Part shown: in pieces, positions 1 through 8,104 of the stretch
How positions within the stretch are numbered: position 1 is the first letter of the stretch
Layout: the number at the start of each line of letters is the position of its first letter
DNA from: Thiocystis violascens DSM 198
GTDB lineage: Bacteria; Pseudomonadota; Gammaproteobacteria; Chromatiales; Chromatiaceae
Direction of reading: 5' to 3'
Length of the DNA: 64,000 nucleotides
Assembly: GCF_000227745.2 (NCBI RefSeq)
Contig: NC_018012.1
Location: 1,955,478 to 2,019,477 of the forward strand
Position numbers and translations under genes: made by a program
Notes under the pieces: model-generated
What the model was told of the DNA's origin: nothing
The model's database searches: none
What the model saw: only the letters and a program-made list of their open reading frames with translations

Positions 1-63
1 TACCAACTGGACGACGAGGCTGGCATGCAGGATCAGATTCAGTAGCGACAGATCGGTGGTCAT
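1..63 (-). CDS. tolQ: TolQ, N-terminal 21 codons only (gene runs off the left edge)
   Basis: Only the first 21 codons are inside the window. The reverse strand reads MTTDLSLLNLILHAS and then a hydrophobic VVQLV, which matches the start of TolQ, the inner-membrane proton-channel subunit of the Tol-Pal envelope system. It follows ybgC by 6 bp on the same strand, which is the normal ybgC-tolQ order of gammaproteobacteria and supports the call. Nothing can be said about the rest of the protein. Confidence 0.8.
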   Translation of the reverse strand, partial: MTTDLSLLNLILHASLVVQLV

Positions 64-69
64 GACGTC

Positions 70-531
70 TTACTCCACGGACGCCGGCGACGGACGGCCG
101 GTTCCAGCTAAAATTCCGGACACGAGCGCGGCCGGCAGACGGCGGGGCCGCAAGGTACCGGCATCGATACAGGCGACGTTCACGGTCCCCTGGCAGCAGA
201 GCGCGCCGTCCGCGTCGCGGAGGATCTCCTGCGCGAAGGTCAGACTGGCGCCCCCGATGTGCGCGAGGGCGGAGCGCACCGTCAGCAGGTCATTGAACCG
301 CGCCGGCGTCCGATAATCGAGTTCAACCCGACGCACCGTGAACAGAATGCCCTCGTCCCGGCGCAGCGCATCCTGCTCATAGCCCAGGGCGCGCAGCCAC
401 TCGCTGCGGCCCCGTTCCAGGAAGCGCAGATAATTGGCATAAAAGACCACGCCGGCCGCGTCCGTATCCTCGTAGTAGATACGCACGGGCCAATCGAAGG
501 TTGCCTTGGGATCGTCGCGGGATGTCGGCAT
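70..531 (-). CDS. ybgC: Tol-Pal system-associated acyl-CoA thioesterase YbgC
   Basis: A 153-aa hot-dog-fold thioesterase, the normal size for YbgC. The family signature is visible near the N-terminus as YYEDTDAAGVVFYANYL (residues about 19-35), containing the catalytic Asp and the following hot-dog helix; RFLERGRSEWLR follows. YbgC hydrolyses acyl-CoA or acyl-ACP thioesters at the inner membrane and sits first in the tol-pal operon. The reading frame is open 30 codons further upstream, but that extension is low-complexity and unlike the family, so the ATG at 531 is chosen. It lies 6 bp before tolQ and is very likely co-transcribed with it. Confidence 0.93.
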   Translation of the reverse strand: MPTSRDDPKATFDWPVRIYYEDTDAAGVVFYANYLRFLERGRSEWLRALGYEQDALRRDEGILFTVRRVELDYRTPARFNDLLTVRSALAHIGGASLTFAQEILRDADGALCCQGTVNVACIDAGTLRPRRLPAALVSGILAGTGRPSPASVE

Positions 532-742
532 CTTGTCGGAAGGCGGGCTGGCTCGCTCAAAAGATATTGAGTTTAGCGGAAACGACTGGTCAGGGCATCT
601 TGTCCCTAGGGGCGCTCCCATGGGTAATGACGAAGCTGCCAGAATACAGGTACGCTAACAGACATGGCTCACGCTCCTGGCAGCGACGTCCCACCCAGCG
701 CGTGTTTCGCGGACACGCGGCATCACACAGAAGGAAAACACC

Positions 743-904
743 ATGAGCACGATCGTCATCGACACGCTTCGCGAATCGGAATTGAGACTGGAAGTCCGCA
801 TTGCCGAGGCCAAAACGGAATTGACCCGTTGGGTCATCGGCGCGGGCGTCCTGCAAACCACCGTGATTATTGGCGTCCTGATGAAAGTGGCGAAGATGGT
901 TTAG
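743..904 (+). CDS. Small coiled-coil/membrane protein (DUF1640-like), 53 aa
   Basis: A short ORF with an AAGGAAAA-type ribosome binding site a few bases before its ATG. The 53-aa product has a charged amphipathic helix (residues about 8-28, alternating Glu/Arg/Leu) followed by one hydrophobic helix (about 30-48: WVIGAGVLQTTVIIGVLM). This layout is that of the C-terminal part of DUF1640/CCDC90-like bacterial proteins. It is followed 57 bp later by a methyltransferase-like membrane protein. Function is unknown; the call rests on the helix pattern and start signal only. Confidence 0.6.
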   Translation: MSTIVIDTLRESELRLEVRIAEAKTELTRWVIGAGVLQTTVIIGVLMKVAKMV

Positions 905-961
905 GTGGTGTCCGCAAAATCTTGTCCAGAAATCCCGCTTCCACGCATTTAGGAAACCACC

Positions 962-1453
962 ATGTCACGTCTCTTCTTTCTCCAGGGCAAACGCGGCGAG
1001 TATCTCGTCGTGATCCAATTCGTGCTCTTCTTCGTCTTTGTGATGATGCCCGCCTGGAACCCGCTCGCGACGCCGGCCCTGCTCGACACCCTGGCCATTC
1101 CGCGCGGAATCGCACTCGTCCTGCTAGGACTCTTTGCGCTGCTGCTCGGCGGTCTGGGCTCGGTCCACATCCGGGACTATCTCACTCCCCTGCCCTATCC
1201 AGTCGACCACAGTCAACTGGTCCAGCATGGTGTCTATAATTGGGTTCGGCATCCGCTCTACGCCAGCCAACTCTTCGCCGCCCTGGGCTGGACACTCTAC
1301 AGCCTGAGCCTCACGCATCTGCTGATTCTGGTCATCGGCTTTTTCTTTTTCGATTACAAGGCGGGAAAGGAAGAAGGCTGGCTCACGGAACGTCATCCCG
1401 AGTATGCGGACTATGCGCGGCGGGTGCGTAAGTTCATTCCCTTTGTCTATTGA
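962..1453 (+). CDS. Isoprenylcysteine carboxyl methyltransferase (ICMT)-family membrane protein
   Basis: A 163-aa integral membrane protein with about four to five hydrophobic segments. The C-terminal half has the ICMT/phospholipid methyltransferase pattern: GVYNWVRHPLYASQL (residues about 91-105) and a C-terminal EEGWLTERHPEYADYARRV with the EE..L..R...Y..Y signature of this family. Bacterial members methylate unknown acceptors (lipids, proteins or thiols) using SAM; the substrate cannot be inferred here. It precedes the acyltransferase fusion by 6 bp, so a role in lipid modification in one operon is possible. Confidence 0.75.
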   Translation: MSRLFFLQGKRGEYLVVIQFVLFFVFVMMPAWNPLATPALLDTLAIPRGIALVLLGLFALLLGGLGSVHIRDYLTPLPYPVDHSQLVQHGVYNWVRHPLYASQLFAALGWTLYSLSLTHLLILVIGFFFFDYKAGKEEGWLTERHPEYADYARRVRKFIPFVY

Positions 1454-1459
1454 TCCGCG

Positions 1460-4249
1460 ATGAACGACTCGATGCAAGCCGCCGACCAGGAAAGTCGACT
1501 CCTGTCCATCCTGCAAGCCTTCGCGCGCGAGTCGCGACTGCCGGAGCCGCCCGAGGGAATCGGCCTGGACACCCGGCTGGAAACGGACCTGGGGCTCGAC
1601 AGTCTGAGCCGCTCGGAACTGATCGCGCGGGTCGAGGCCGGTCTCGGCGTCCATCTTCGGGATGAGGCGCTGCTGGCCGCGACGGCGCGCGATCTGCTCG
1701 GTCTGGCGCGCGCTGGCGCGGGTTTGACGGGCACGGTCGCGGCCGCGCCGACCATGACGACGCGTCGCGGCGCGGGCATTCCAACCGAAGCGCTCACCCT
1801 GCCAGACGCGCTCCTCTGGCACGGGGAGCGGCACGGTTCCCGGATTCACATTACCTATTACGACAGCGACGACCAAGCACATCCCATCACCTATGCCGAC
1901 CTGATCAAGGGCGCCTCGCAAGTGGCGGGGCGTTTGAAACAGGCGGGTCTGAGCGTCGGCGGAACGGTGGCGATCATGCTGCCCACGGGACCGGAGTATT
2001 TCTTCGGTTTCTTCGGCATCCTGGCCGCCGGCGGCGTGCCAGTGCCCATTTATCCGCCCGCGCGGCCCCAGCAGATCGAGGACCATCTGCGCCGACACGC
2101 ACGGATCCTCGACAACGCGGGCACAACGATCTTGATCACGGTGCCGGAGGCGCGCGCGGTTGCCCGGCTCCTGCGGCTCCAGGTTGCCTCCCTGCGCGAG
2201 ATCATCACCCTGGAAGGACTCGACGCGGAGGCGCCGGAGACGAACTGGGCGCGCCCCGACCCGCAAGACATCGCCTTCCTGCAATACACCTCGGGCAGTA
2301 CCGGCGATCCCAAGGGCGTGGTGCTCTCCCACGCGGATCTGCTGGCCAACATCCGCGCCATGGGCGAGGCGGTCGCGATCGGCCCGGACGATGTCTTCGT
2401 CAGTTGGCTACCGCTCTATCACGACATGGGGCTGATCGGGGCCTGGCTCGGCAGTCTCTATTTCGGCATTCCGCTGATCTCGATGTCGCCCCTGGCCTTT
2501 CTGGCGCGTCCGCGGCGCTGGCTGCAGGCGATTCACCGACATCGCGGCACCCTCTCGGCAGCACCCAACTTTGCCTACGAACTCTGTCTGGCGCGTCTCT
2601 CCGATGCGCAACTGGATGGGCTGGATCTTGGCAGTTGGCGGCGCGCCTTCAATGGCGCCGAGCCGGTCAGCGCCCAGACCCTGCGCCGTTTCGCCGAGCG
2701 TTTCGCACCCTATGGGCTGCGGCCCGATGCGCTGGCGCCCGTCTATGGTCTGGCGGAGGCGGCGGTTGGGCTGGCCTTTCCACCGGCGGATCTCGGTCCA
2801 CGCATCGACTGTATCGACCGCGCCCGTTTCGCCAGTTCCGGTTATGCCCTGCCGGTTGGGTGCGACGATCCGGAGGCGATGGACGTCGTCGCCTGCGGAC
2901 GAGCGTTGCCAGGCTATCGGGTTCGTATCGTCGATGAAACAGGCGGCGAGCGGCCCGAGCGCCATGAGGGACTGCTTCAGTTTCAGGGACCGTCCGCGAC
3001 CCGTGGCTATTATCGCAATCCGGAAGCCACCGCGCGGCTGATCCGCGACGGCTGGCACGAGACCGGCGACCGCGCCTATCTGGCCGGCGGCGACATCCAT
3101 CTGACCGGACGGGTCAAGGATCTGATCATCCGCGGCGGGCGCAATCTCTATCCCTACGAGGTCGAACAGGCCTTGGGCGAGTTGCCGGGCGTGCGCAAGG
3201 GCTGCGTCGTCGCCTTTGCCGCGCTGGACCCGAAACAGGGCAGCGAACGGCTGGTGATCGTGGCCGAAAGCAAGGAACGCGACCCCGCGCGACGCCGGGC
3301 GCTGATGCAACGAATGCGCGAACGCGCGACCGACATCCTCGGTCTGCCGCCCGACGAGATCGTGCTGGCCCCACCGCGCTCGGTGCTCAAGACCTCCAGC
3401 GGCAAACTGCGCCGTGGTGACATGCGCGCGCGCTATCTCGCCGGCAACCTCCTGGAGGGACCGTCCCGCCCGCTCTGGCAACTCGTGCGGGTGGGCGGCT
3501 CGGCGTTCATGAGCCGACTGCGGCGTTTGCCCGGAACCCTCTATGCCGGTTACGCCTGGACGATCTTTTATCTCATCGCCCCCTGGTTCTGGATCGCCAC
3601 CATGCTCGCCCCGCGTCTGCACTGGCGCTGGACGCTGTTGCGATTCGGGATCCGACTGCTGCGCCGACTGGCGTTCGTCCGCCTGACGGTCATGGGCCGG
3701 GAACACATCCCACCGCCGGGCAGCCCCTATGTCCTGGTCGCCAATCATCAAAGTTATCTGGATGCGCTCGCGCTCATCGAAACCTTCGAGCAACCCATCC
3801 GCTTCGTCGCCAAACGCGAGCTCATGCGCAACCCGCTGGTCGGACGCTTTCTGGCACGCATGGGCACTTTTTTCGTCGACCGCTTCGACCTCCAGCGCAG
3901 CGGTTCGGAGTCCGCGCGGATCGGCGAGGCGCTGGCGCACGGCGCAACCCTCGGATTTTTCCCGGAAGGCACCTTTCGCGAACAGCCGGGGCTGTTGCCC
4001 TTCCGCATGGGCGCCTTCGCGGCAGCGGCCCAGGCGGGGGTGCCGGTGGTTCCCGTCACGCTCGTCGGCACACGGGAACTCATGCCAGGCGATCGTTTCA
4101 AACCGCGACCGGGACAGGCCCAGGCGGTCATCGGCCCGCCGCTGATGCCCGCGGGCAACGACTGGGGGTCAGCCGTCGAACTGCGGGATGCGGCAAGGGC
4201 GGAGATCGCCGAACAACTGGAAAGACACGAACGCACGCGGCTTCTTTAG
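1460..4249 (+). CDS. ACP - acyl-AMP ligase - 1-acylglycerol-3-phosphate acyltransferase fusion
   Basis: A 929-aa three-part protein. Residues about 10-85 are an acyl carrier domain with the phosphopantetheine motif GLDSLS (Ser48). Residues about 110-650 are an AMP-forming fatty-acyl ligase with the P-loop YTSGSTGDPKGV (about 274-285), later GYYRNPEAT, ETGDRAYL and a C-terminal KTSSGKLRR lysine motif. Residues about 690-925 are a PlsC-type acyltransferase with the NHQSYLD (HX4D-type) motif near 760 and FFPEGTFRE near 833. The order suggests that a fatty acid is activated, loaded on the built-in ACP and transferred to a lysolipid, as in Aas-like proteins. Substrate specificity is inferred, not visible. 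It starts 6 bp after the methyltransferase-like gene. Confidence 0.9.
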   Translation: MNDSMQAADQESRLLSILQAFARESRLPEPPEGIGLDTRLETDLGLDSLSRSELIARVEAGLGVHLRDEALLAATARDLLGLARAGAGLTGTVAAAPTMTTRRGAGIPTEALTLPDALLWHGERHGSRIHITYYDSDDQAHPITYADLIKGASQVAGRLKQAGLSVGGTVAIMLPTGPEYFFGFFGILAAGGVPVPIYPPARPQQIEDHLRRHARILDNAGTTILITVPEARAVARLLRLQVASLREIITLEGLDAEAPETNWARPDPQDIAFLQYTSGSTGDPKGVVLSHADLLANIRAMGEAVAIGPDDVFVSWLPLYHDMGLIGAWLGSLYFGIPLISMSPLAFLARPRRWLQAIHRHRGTLSAAPNFAYELCLARLSDAQLDGLDLGSWRRAFNGAEPVSAQTLRRFAERFAPYGLRPDALAPVYGLAEAAVGLAFPPADLGPRIDCIDRARFASSGYALPVGCDDPEAMDVVACGRALPGYRVRIVDETGGERPERHEGLLQFQGPSATRGYYRNPEATARLIRDGWHETGDRAYLAGGDIHLTGRVKDLIIRGGRNLYPYEVEQALGELPGVRKGCVVAFAALDPKQGSERLVIVAESKERDPARRRALMQRMRERATDILGLPPDEIVLAPPRSVLKTSSGKLRRGDMRARYLAGNLLEGPSRPLWQLVRVGGSAFMSRLRRLPGTLYAGYAWTIFYLIAPWFWIATMLAPRLHWRWTLLRFGIRLLRRLAFVRLTVMGREHIPPPGSPYVLVANHQSYLDALALIETFEQPIRFVAKRELMRNPLVGRFLARMGTFFVDRFDLQRSGSESARIGEALAHGATLGFFPEGTFREQPGLLPFRMGAFAAAAQAGVPVVPVTLVGTRELMPGDRFKPRPGQAQAVIGPPLMPAGNDWGSAVELRDAARAEIAEQLERHERTRLL

Positions 4250-4347
4250 CAAGTGACAGATCGACTTCAAACCAGTTAAAGTTCGCTGTTAACGGCCAGA
4301 TTCATCACGGCCAACCCGCTCTGGTCGCCATGACGAGGTAGCGAGAA

Positions 4348-4665
4348 ATGAGAAACGACACTGGACGCCCCCTGTCCGAGGAAATCACCGTCGCCGGTTC
4401 GGCGCTGGTGGATAAGGTCAAGGATCTGGTCCTGAAGGGGAATGTCCGGCGCCTCATCGTGCGCCGGCCAAATGGCAAGGTGCTGGTCGATATTCCGCTC
4501 ACCGCGGGAGTCGGTGTCGCTGGCGTGCTCACGCTGCTCGCCCCGATGCTTACCGCGCTCGCTGCCATGGGCGCGCTGTTCGCCCAGTTCCGCATCGAGA
4601 TCGAGCGCGACCTTAACGCCTCATCCGAACAGACCGACTTCGACCGCAAGGATCGCGATCGGTAA
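4348..4665 (+). CDS. DUF4342 domain-containing protein
   Basis: A 105-aa protein. The N-terminal half (EEITVAGSALVDKVKDLVLKG, then RRLIVRRPNGKVLVDIPL) is the typical DUF4342 pattern, and a hydrophobic stretch follows (about residues 51-81, AGVGVAGVLTLL...). In known relatives this domain resembles a ubiquitin-associated-like helix joined to a membrane segment; no function is established. It stands about 100 bp after the acyltransferase fusion, with its own GGTAGCGAGAA upstream of the ATG. Confidence 0.8.
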   Translation: MRNDTGRPLSEEITVAGSALVDKVKDLVLKGNVRRLIVRRPNGKVLVDIPLTAGVGVAGVLTLLAPMLTALAAMGALFAQFRIEIERDLNASSEQTDFDRKDRDR

Positions 4666-4724
4666 CGACACGACCAGATTCCATCCCGCACACCATCCCT
4701 TACCACAGCAGCACGAGAGTCAAG

Positions 4725-4937
4725 ATGCAGCAAGTCAAGAAGACCGCCGAATACACCATTTTCCAGAAGAAATCCGGACGCTACGCCGTGATGGCGCGCA
4801 AAAGCAGAAAGCCGATCAATGGCGAGGAGAAACAGAACATCCTCGTGGCCGAGGAATTGATCAAACTGCCCGACCCCAAGGTCGTCTCCGCCGAACCCGA
4901 AGCCGAGTCCACCGGCGAGGAAGCCGCCACGGACTGA
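4725..4937 (+). CDS. Conserved hypothetical protein, 70 aa
   Basis: A 70-aa soluble protein with a basic N-terminal half (EYTIFQKKSGRYAVMARKSRKPING) and an acidic tail (EPEAESTGEEAATD). Two aromatic-basic beta-like stretches and the conserved-looking GRYAV suggest a real small gene. I do not recognise a named family. It follows the DUF4342 gene on the same strand by 59 bp and may be part of the same transcript. Confidence 0.6.
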   Translation: MQQVKKTAEYTIFQKKSGRYAVMARKSRKPINGEEKQNILVAEELIKLPDPKVVSAEPEAESTGEEAATD

Positions 4938-5088
4938 TCCGACCCGCTCCGGATGCGGTTCGCGTCGTTTTCCACCGATCCGAACCGCGTGCCGATCAAG
5001 CGTGATCGGAGACAGGGTTCGGAACGGTCGCGTTCGATGCCTGTCGTACCGTCGGTCCGACGCAAACAGACCATCACGGTCTGTCCCG

Positions 5089-5229
5089 TCAGGACGGGAA
5101 AGCGTGAGAAAACAGGCCGATTACCGAGACTTCGGCGCGGCTGGATACCTTGGTCTTGCGCTTCGGACATTTTTTACAGCGCTTCTGATCAAGGTACTTC
5201 TTGCAGCATTTATCGGATTTTTTGCTCAT
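5089..5229 (-). CDS. Cys/Lys-rich mini-protein encoded directly behind ferritin, 46 aa
   Basis: Reading the reverse strand from the ATG at 5229 gives a 46-aa peptide with four cysteines and many lysines in its first 25 residues (MSKKSDKCCKK, then RCKKCPKRK), so C-C-x9-C-x2-C spacing. It starts 23 bp after the ferritin stop codon on the same strand, with a GAGATG-type context at the start. The paired cysteines suggest metal binding; the link to ferritin suggests iron or another metal. This is inference: I know of no characterised function. The C-terminal half is not cysteine-rich. Confidence 0.6.
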   Translation of the reverse strand: MSKKSDKCCKKYLDQKRCKKCPKRKTKVSSRAEVSVIGLFSHAFPS

Positions 5230-5252
5230 CTCGAACCTCGTGCGCCGGCAAT

Positions 5253-5789
5253 TCAGGCCGCGCTCGCGGTCGATGCGGTTCCCGCCGCAGATCCCATCTG
5301 TTTCGCGAGGCTCGCTAGCTCGTTATCGATCATCAAAAGCGACTGTCCCTGATCGCCGAAGAGACGCGCCCGGCCCAGGATGTCCTTGACCGTCGCCTCT
5401 TCCTCGATCTGCTCGGTGACGAACCACTGGAAAAAGATGTGGGTCGCATGATCCTTTTGCGCCAAGGCGAAATCGACGATGTCGTTAATCGCGGCAGTCA
5501 CCTCACGCTCATGCGCGAGCGTGCTCTCGAACATCTTGAGAACCGCCGTCTCCACCGTCGCGGGCGCGGCGACCTCGCCCAATCGCACGGGCGAATCCTG
5601 ATCGATCAGGTAGCGATACATTTTCAACGCATGCGTCAGCTCCTCGCCGTATTTGGCAAAGAACCAGGCCGCCACGCCCTTCAGGTTCATGCCTTCCGCC
5701 TGCGCCGAAAGCCCCAGATAGAAGTGCGCGGAATACATCTCACGGTTGATCTGGGTGTTGATGCGCGTTGCCATCTCTTCGGAAATCAT
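5253..5789 (-). CDS. ftnA: Ferritin (FtnA-type, non-heme)
   Basis: A 178-aa four-helix ferritin. The ferroxidase ligands are visible in order: the Glu of INREMYSAHFYLG (helix A), the EELTHALKMY pair (helix B) and the FFQWFVTEQIEEE block (helix C). The family stores iron as a ferric mineral in a 24-subunit shell in the cytoplasm. The start ATG at 5789 begins the typical MISEEMATRINTQINREM. An Ala/Thr/Ser-rich 15-residue tail is extra compared with E. coli FtnA. The small Cys/Lys-rich gene follows in the same direction. Confidence 0.92.
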   Translation of the reverse strand: MISEEMATRINTQINREMYSAHFYLGLSAQAEGMNLKGVAAWFFAKYGEELTHALKMYRYLIDQDSPVRLGEVAAPATVETAVLKMFESTLAHEREVTAAINDIVDFALAQKDHATHIFFQWFVTEQIEEEATVKDILGRARLFGDQGQSLLMIDNELASLAKQMGSAAGTASTASAA

Positions 5790-5927
5790 CGATTCAGGCT
5801 CCTGGCCGTCGAGCGGATAAGCAGACGGTCCACCGTTTGAGGTTGCGGTAAAACCTATAAACTTGTCGCCAATCCAGCAAAATTCAAGCGGGGTTCATGG
5901 GTCGGCATTGGATGCCGTCGCTTTCGG

Positions 5928-5933
5928 TATAAT
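5928..5933 (+). promoter_or_regulatory. Candidate -10 element of the queF promoter
   Basis: A perfect TATAAT lies 97 bp before the queF start. A clear -35 hexamer is not visible at the usual spacing (GGCATT is the nearest candidate), so this is only a plausible sigma-70 promoter. Confidence 0.35.
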
Positions 5934-6030
5934 CGGCGCTTTCCAGAAAACCTCGTGCCCGCGCCTACGCTCCGCACCGATACCCCGCGCACGACGCACG
6001 CAACCCATCCAGTCATGACAGAGACCGACC

Positions 6031-6420
6031 ATGTCCAGCGCCCCCAGTAAAACGCTCGAAATCTTTCCCAACCCGCAAACCGAGCGCGATTATACCGTCC
6101 GCATCCGGGTGCCCGAGTTCACCTGTCTGTGCCCCAAGACCGGCCAGCCCGATTTCGCGGAACTGACCCTGGAGTACGTCCCCGATCGGGTCTGCGTCGA
6201 ACTGAAATCGCTCAAGACCTATGTCTGGTCCTATCGCGACGAGGGCGCGTTCCATGAAGCCGTCACCAACCGAATCCTGACCGATCTGATCGAGGCGGTC
6301 GAACCGCGCTTCATGCGCCTGACCGCCGATTTCAACGTCCGTGGCGGGATCTACACAACCGTGGTGGCCGAACATCGCGCCGCTGGTTGGCAGCCACCGG
6401 TTCCGGTGCAGCTTCCCTGA
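6031..6420 (+). CDS. queF: NADPH-dependent 7-cyano-7-deazaguanine (preQ0) reductase QueF
   Basis: A 129-aa protein of the short, unimodular QueF class. The catalytic region [15 protein letters not shown] (residues about 30-44) holds the active-site Cys that forms the thioimide with preQ0 and the downstream Asp. [21 protein letters not shown] is the conserved NADPH-binding/His-Glu region. It makes preQ1, a precursor of queuosine in tRNA. No other queuosine gene is nearby, and I did not see a preQ1 riboswitch upstream. Confidence 0.95.
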   Translation: MSSAPSKTLEIFPNPQTERDYTVRIRVPEFTCLCPKTGQPDFAELTLEYVPDRVCVELKSLKTYVWSYRDEGAFHEAVTNRILTDLIEAVEPRFMRLTADFNVRGGIYTTVVAEHRAAGWQPPVPVQLP

Positions 6421-6491
6421 TCGGGATCGAGTTGCCTGGCGAAACGTCGCAACACTCGAAGGATTGCCGCAGTGACGGTTTTCGGCAGACT

Positions 6492-7994
6492 CTAAGGCTT
6501 CAACACCCCGCTACGCGCCAGCAAAAGCTGGGTGAGCAGCGCCACCGGCCGACCCGTCCCGCCCTTTTCCTTCCCGCCGACCCAGGCCACGCCCGCGATG
6601 TCCAGATGCGCCCAGGGATAGTCCTTGGTGTAGCGCGCCAAAAAACAGGCGGCGGTGATGGCCCCGGCCTCGCGGCCGCCGACATTGGCCATGTCGGCGA
6701 AGTTGCTGTCGAGCTGCTGCTGATAGTCCTCCCACAGCGGCAGGCGCCAAGCCCGATCACCAACCGCTTCGCCGGCTTGCTGGATCTCCGCGGCCAGTTG
6801 GTCGTCCGCAGTGAACAGCCCGGCGGCATGCTTGCCTAGCGCGATCACGCAGGCACCGGTCAGGGTGGCGAGGTCGATGACCAGGGCGGGATCGAAACGC
6901 TTGCAGTAGGTCAGCGCGTCGCAGAGGATCAGACGGCCCTCTGCGTCGGTATTTAGAATCTCGATGGTCTGCCCGGACATGCTGGTGACGATGTCGCCCG
7001 GCTTGTTGGCGTCGCCATCCGGCAGATTCTCGGACGCGGGCACCACGCCCACCAGATTGATGGGCAGGCCCAGTTCGCAGACGGCGCGCATGGTGCCGAT
7101 GACGCTGGCGCCGCCGCACATGTCGTATTTCATCTCGTCCATCTCGGCGGCGGGTTTGATCGAGATCCCGCCGGCGTCGAAGGTCAGACCCTTGCCGACG
7201 AGCATGATCGGCTTGGCGTCAGCCTTGCCGCCCCGGTACTCCATCACAATCAGTTTGGCCGGTTGGCGGCTGCCGCGCGAGACCGACAGCAGCGCGCCCA
7301 TTTTCAATTCCGCCATGGCGTCCTCGTCGAGCACCTCGACCTTGAGCGCGTCGCAACGACCGCCCAGTTCCACCGCCTGATCGGCCAGATAGGTGGGCGT
7401 GCAGAGGTTGCCCGGCAGGTTGCCCAGTTCTCGGGCCAGGTTGACGCCCGACGCCATGGCCGCGCCATGCCTGATGGCGTGTTCGGCAATGGCTAGATCC
7501 GGTTCGCTCGACACCCATAGCGTCAGTTGTCCGAGCGGTGTCTTGGGCGCCTTTTTATCTTCCTTGGTCCGGGTGTAACGATAGACCCTGTCCTCGGCTG
7601 TCATCACCGCATCGCGGATGGCCGCGTAGAGATCCATGCCCGCCGGAAGCGTCGCCGGGAACGCCAGCATGGCCTCGCCCGCCTGGGTTTGCTGGAGATA
7701 GGCGACGGCGGCGGCAAGCGTCTTGCGATAGTTGTTGCGGTTGAACTCTTGGGGTTTGCCGAAATCGATCAGCAGCACCCGCTCGGCGACGAGACCAGGG
7801 AGGTCGTAGAGCATCAGGGTTCGACCGGCCTCGCCGTCGAGATCGCCCTTTTTCCACAGCTCGCTCAGCCGACCGCCGCTGGCGCGATCCATGGCCGCGG
7901 CGGGGCCGGCAAGCGGCTGTTGCTCGAAGACGCCAAGGATGAGGCAAGGCGTTTTTTGGGTGGCGAGGTCGCCGGTTTTCATCGTGAATTCCAT
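6492..7994 (-). CDS. pepA: Leucyl aminopeptidase (cytosol aminopeptidase, M17)
   Basis: A 500-aa M17 metallopeptidase, usual length. The metal-site motif VGKGLTFDAGGISIKP (near residue 268) and the family signature NTDAEGRLIL (near 348) are intact, giving the two-metal ligands and catalytic residues. It removes N-terminal Leu and other residues in the cytoplasm; family members can also bind DNA. The ATG at 7994 is preceded by a good CAGGAG ribosome binding site. It is divergent from lptG, which is the conserved gammaproteobacterial arrangement except that lptF is missing. Confidence 0.95.
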   Translation of the reverse strand: MEFTMKTGDLATQKTPCLILGVFEQQPLAGPAAAMDRASGGRLSELWKKGDLDGEAGRTLMLYDLPGLVAERVLLIDFGKPQEFNRNNYRKTLAAAVAYLQQTQAGEAMLAFPATLPAGMDLYAAIRDAVMTAEDRVYRYTRTKEDKKAPKTPLGQLTLWVSSEPDLAIAEHAIRHGAAMASGVNLARELGNLPGNLCTPTYLADQAVELGGRCDALKVEVLDEDAMAELKMGALLSVSRGSRQPAKLIVMEYRGGKADAKPIMLVGKGLTFDAGGISIKPAAEMDEMKYDMCGGASVIGTMRAVCELGLPINLVGVVPASENLPDGDANKPGDIVTSMSGQTIEILNTDAEGRLILCDALTYCKRFDPALVIDLATLTGACVIALGKHAAGLFTADDQLAAEIQQAGEAVGDRAWRLPLWEDYQQQLDSNFADMANVGGREAGAITAACFLARYTKDYPWAHLDIAGVAWVGGKEKGGTGRPVALLTQLLLARSGVLKP

Positions 7995-8104
7995 CGTAGG
8001 GCTCCTGACGAGGTGTGACCAGTGTGGGATCAGCCTGAAGTGGCTGACTGGCTAATGATAGGATGAAGTTCATAGAGTCTATCGAATGACGGGGCCTGGT
8101 CGTC

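Noticed and set aside
5002..5352. Forward 116-codon frame over the ferritin 3' region
   Set aside because: It is antisense to ferritin and the Cys/Lys-rich gene and has no coding features beyond openness.
5985..6030. preQ1 riboswitch before queF
   Set aside because: No preQ1-I or preQ1-II signature was visible in the short leader.
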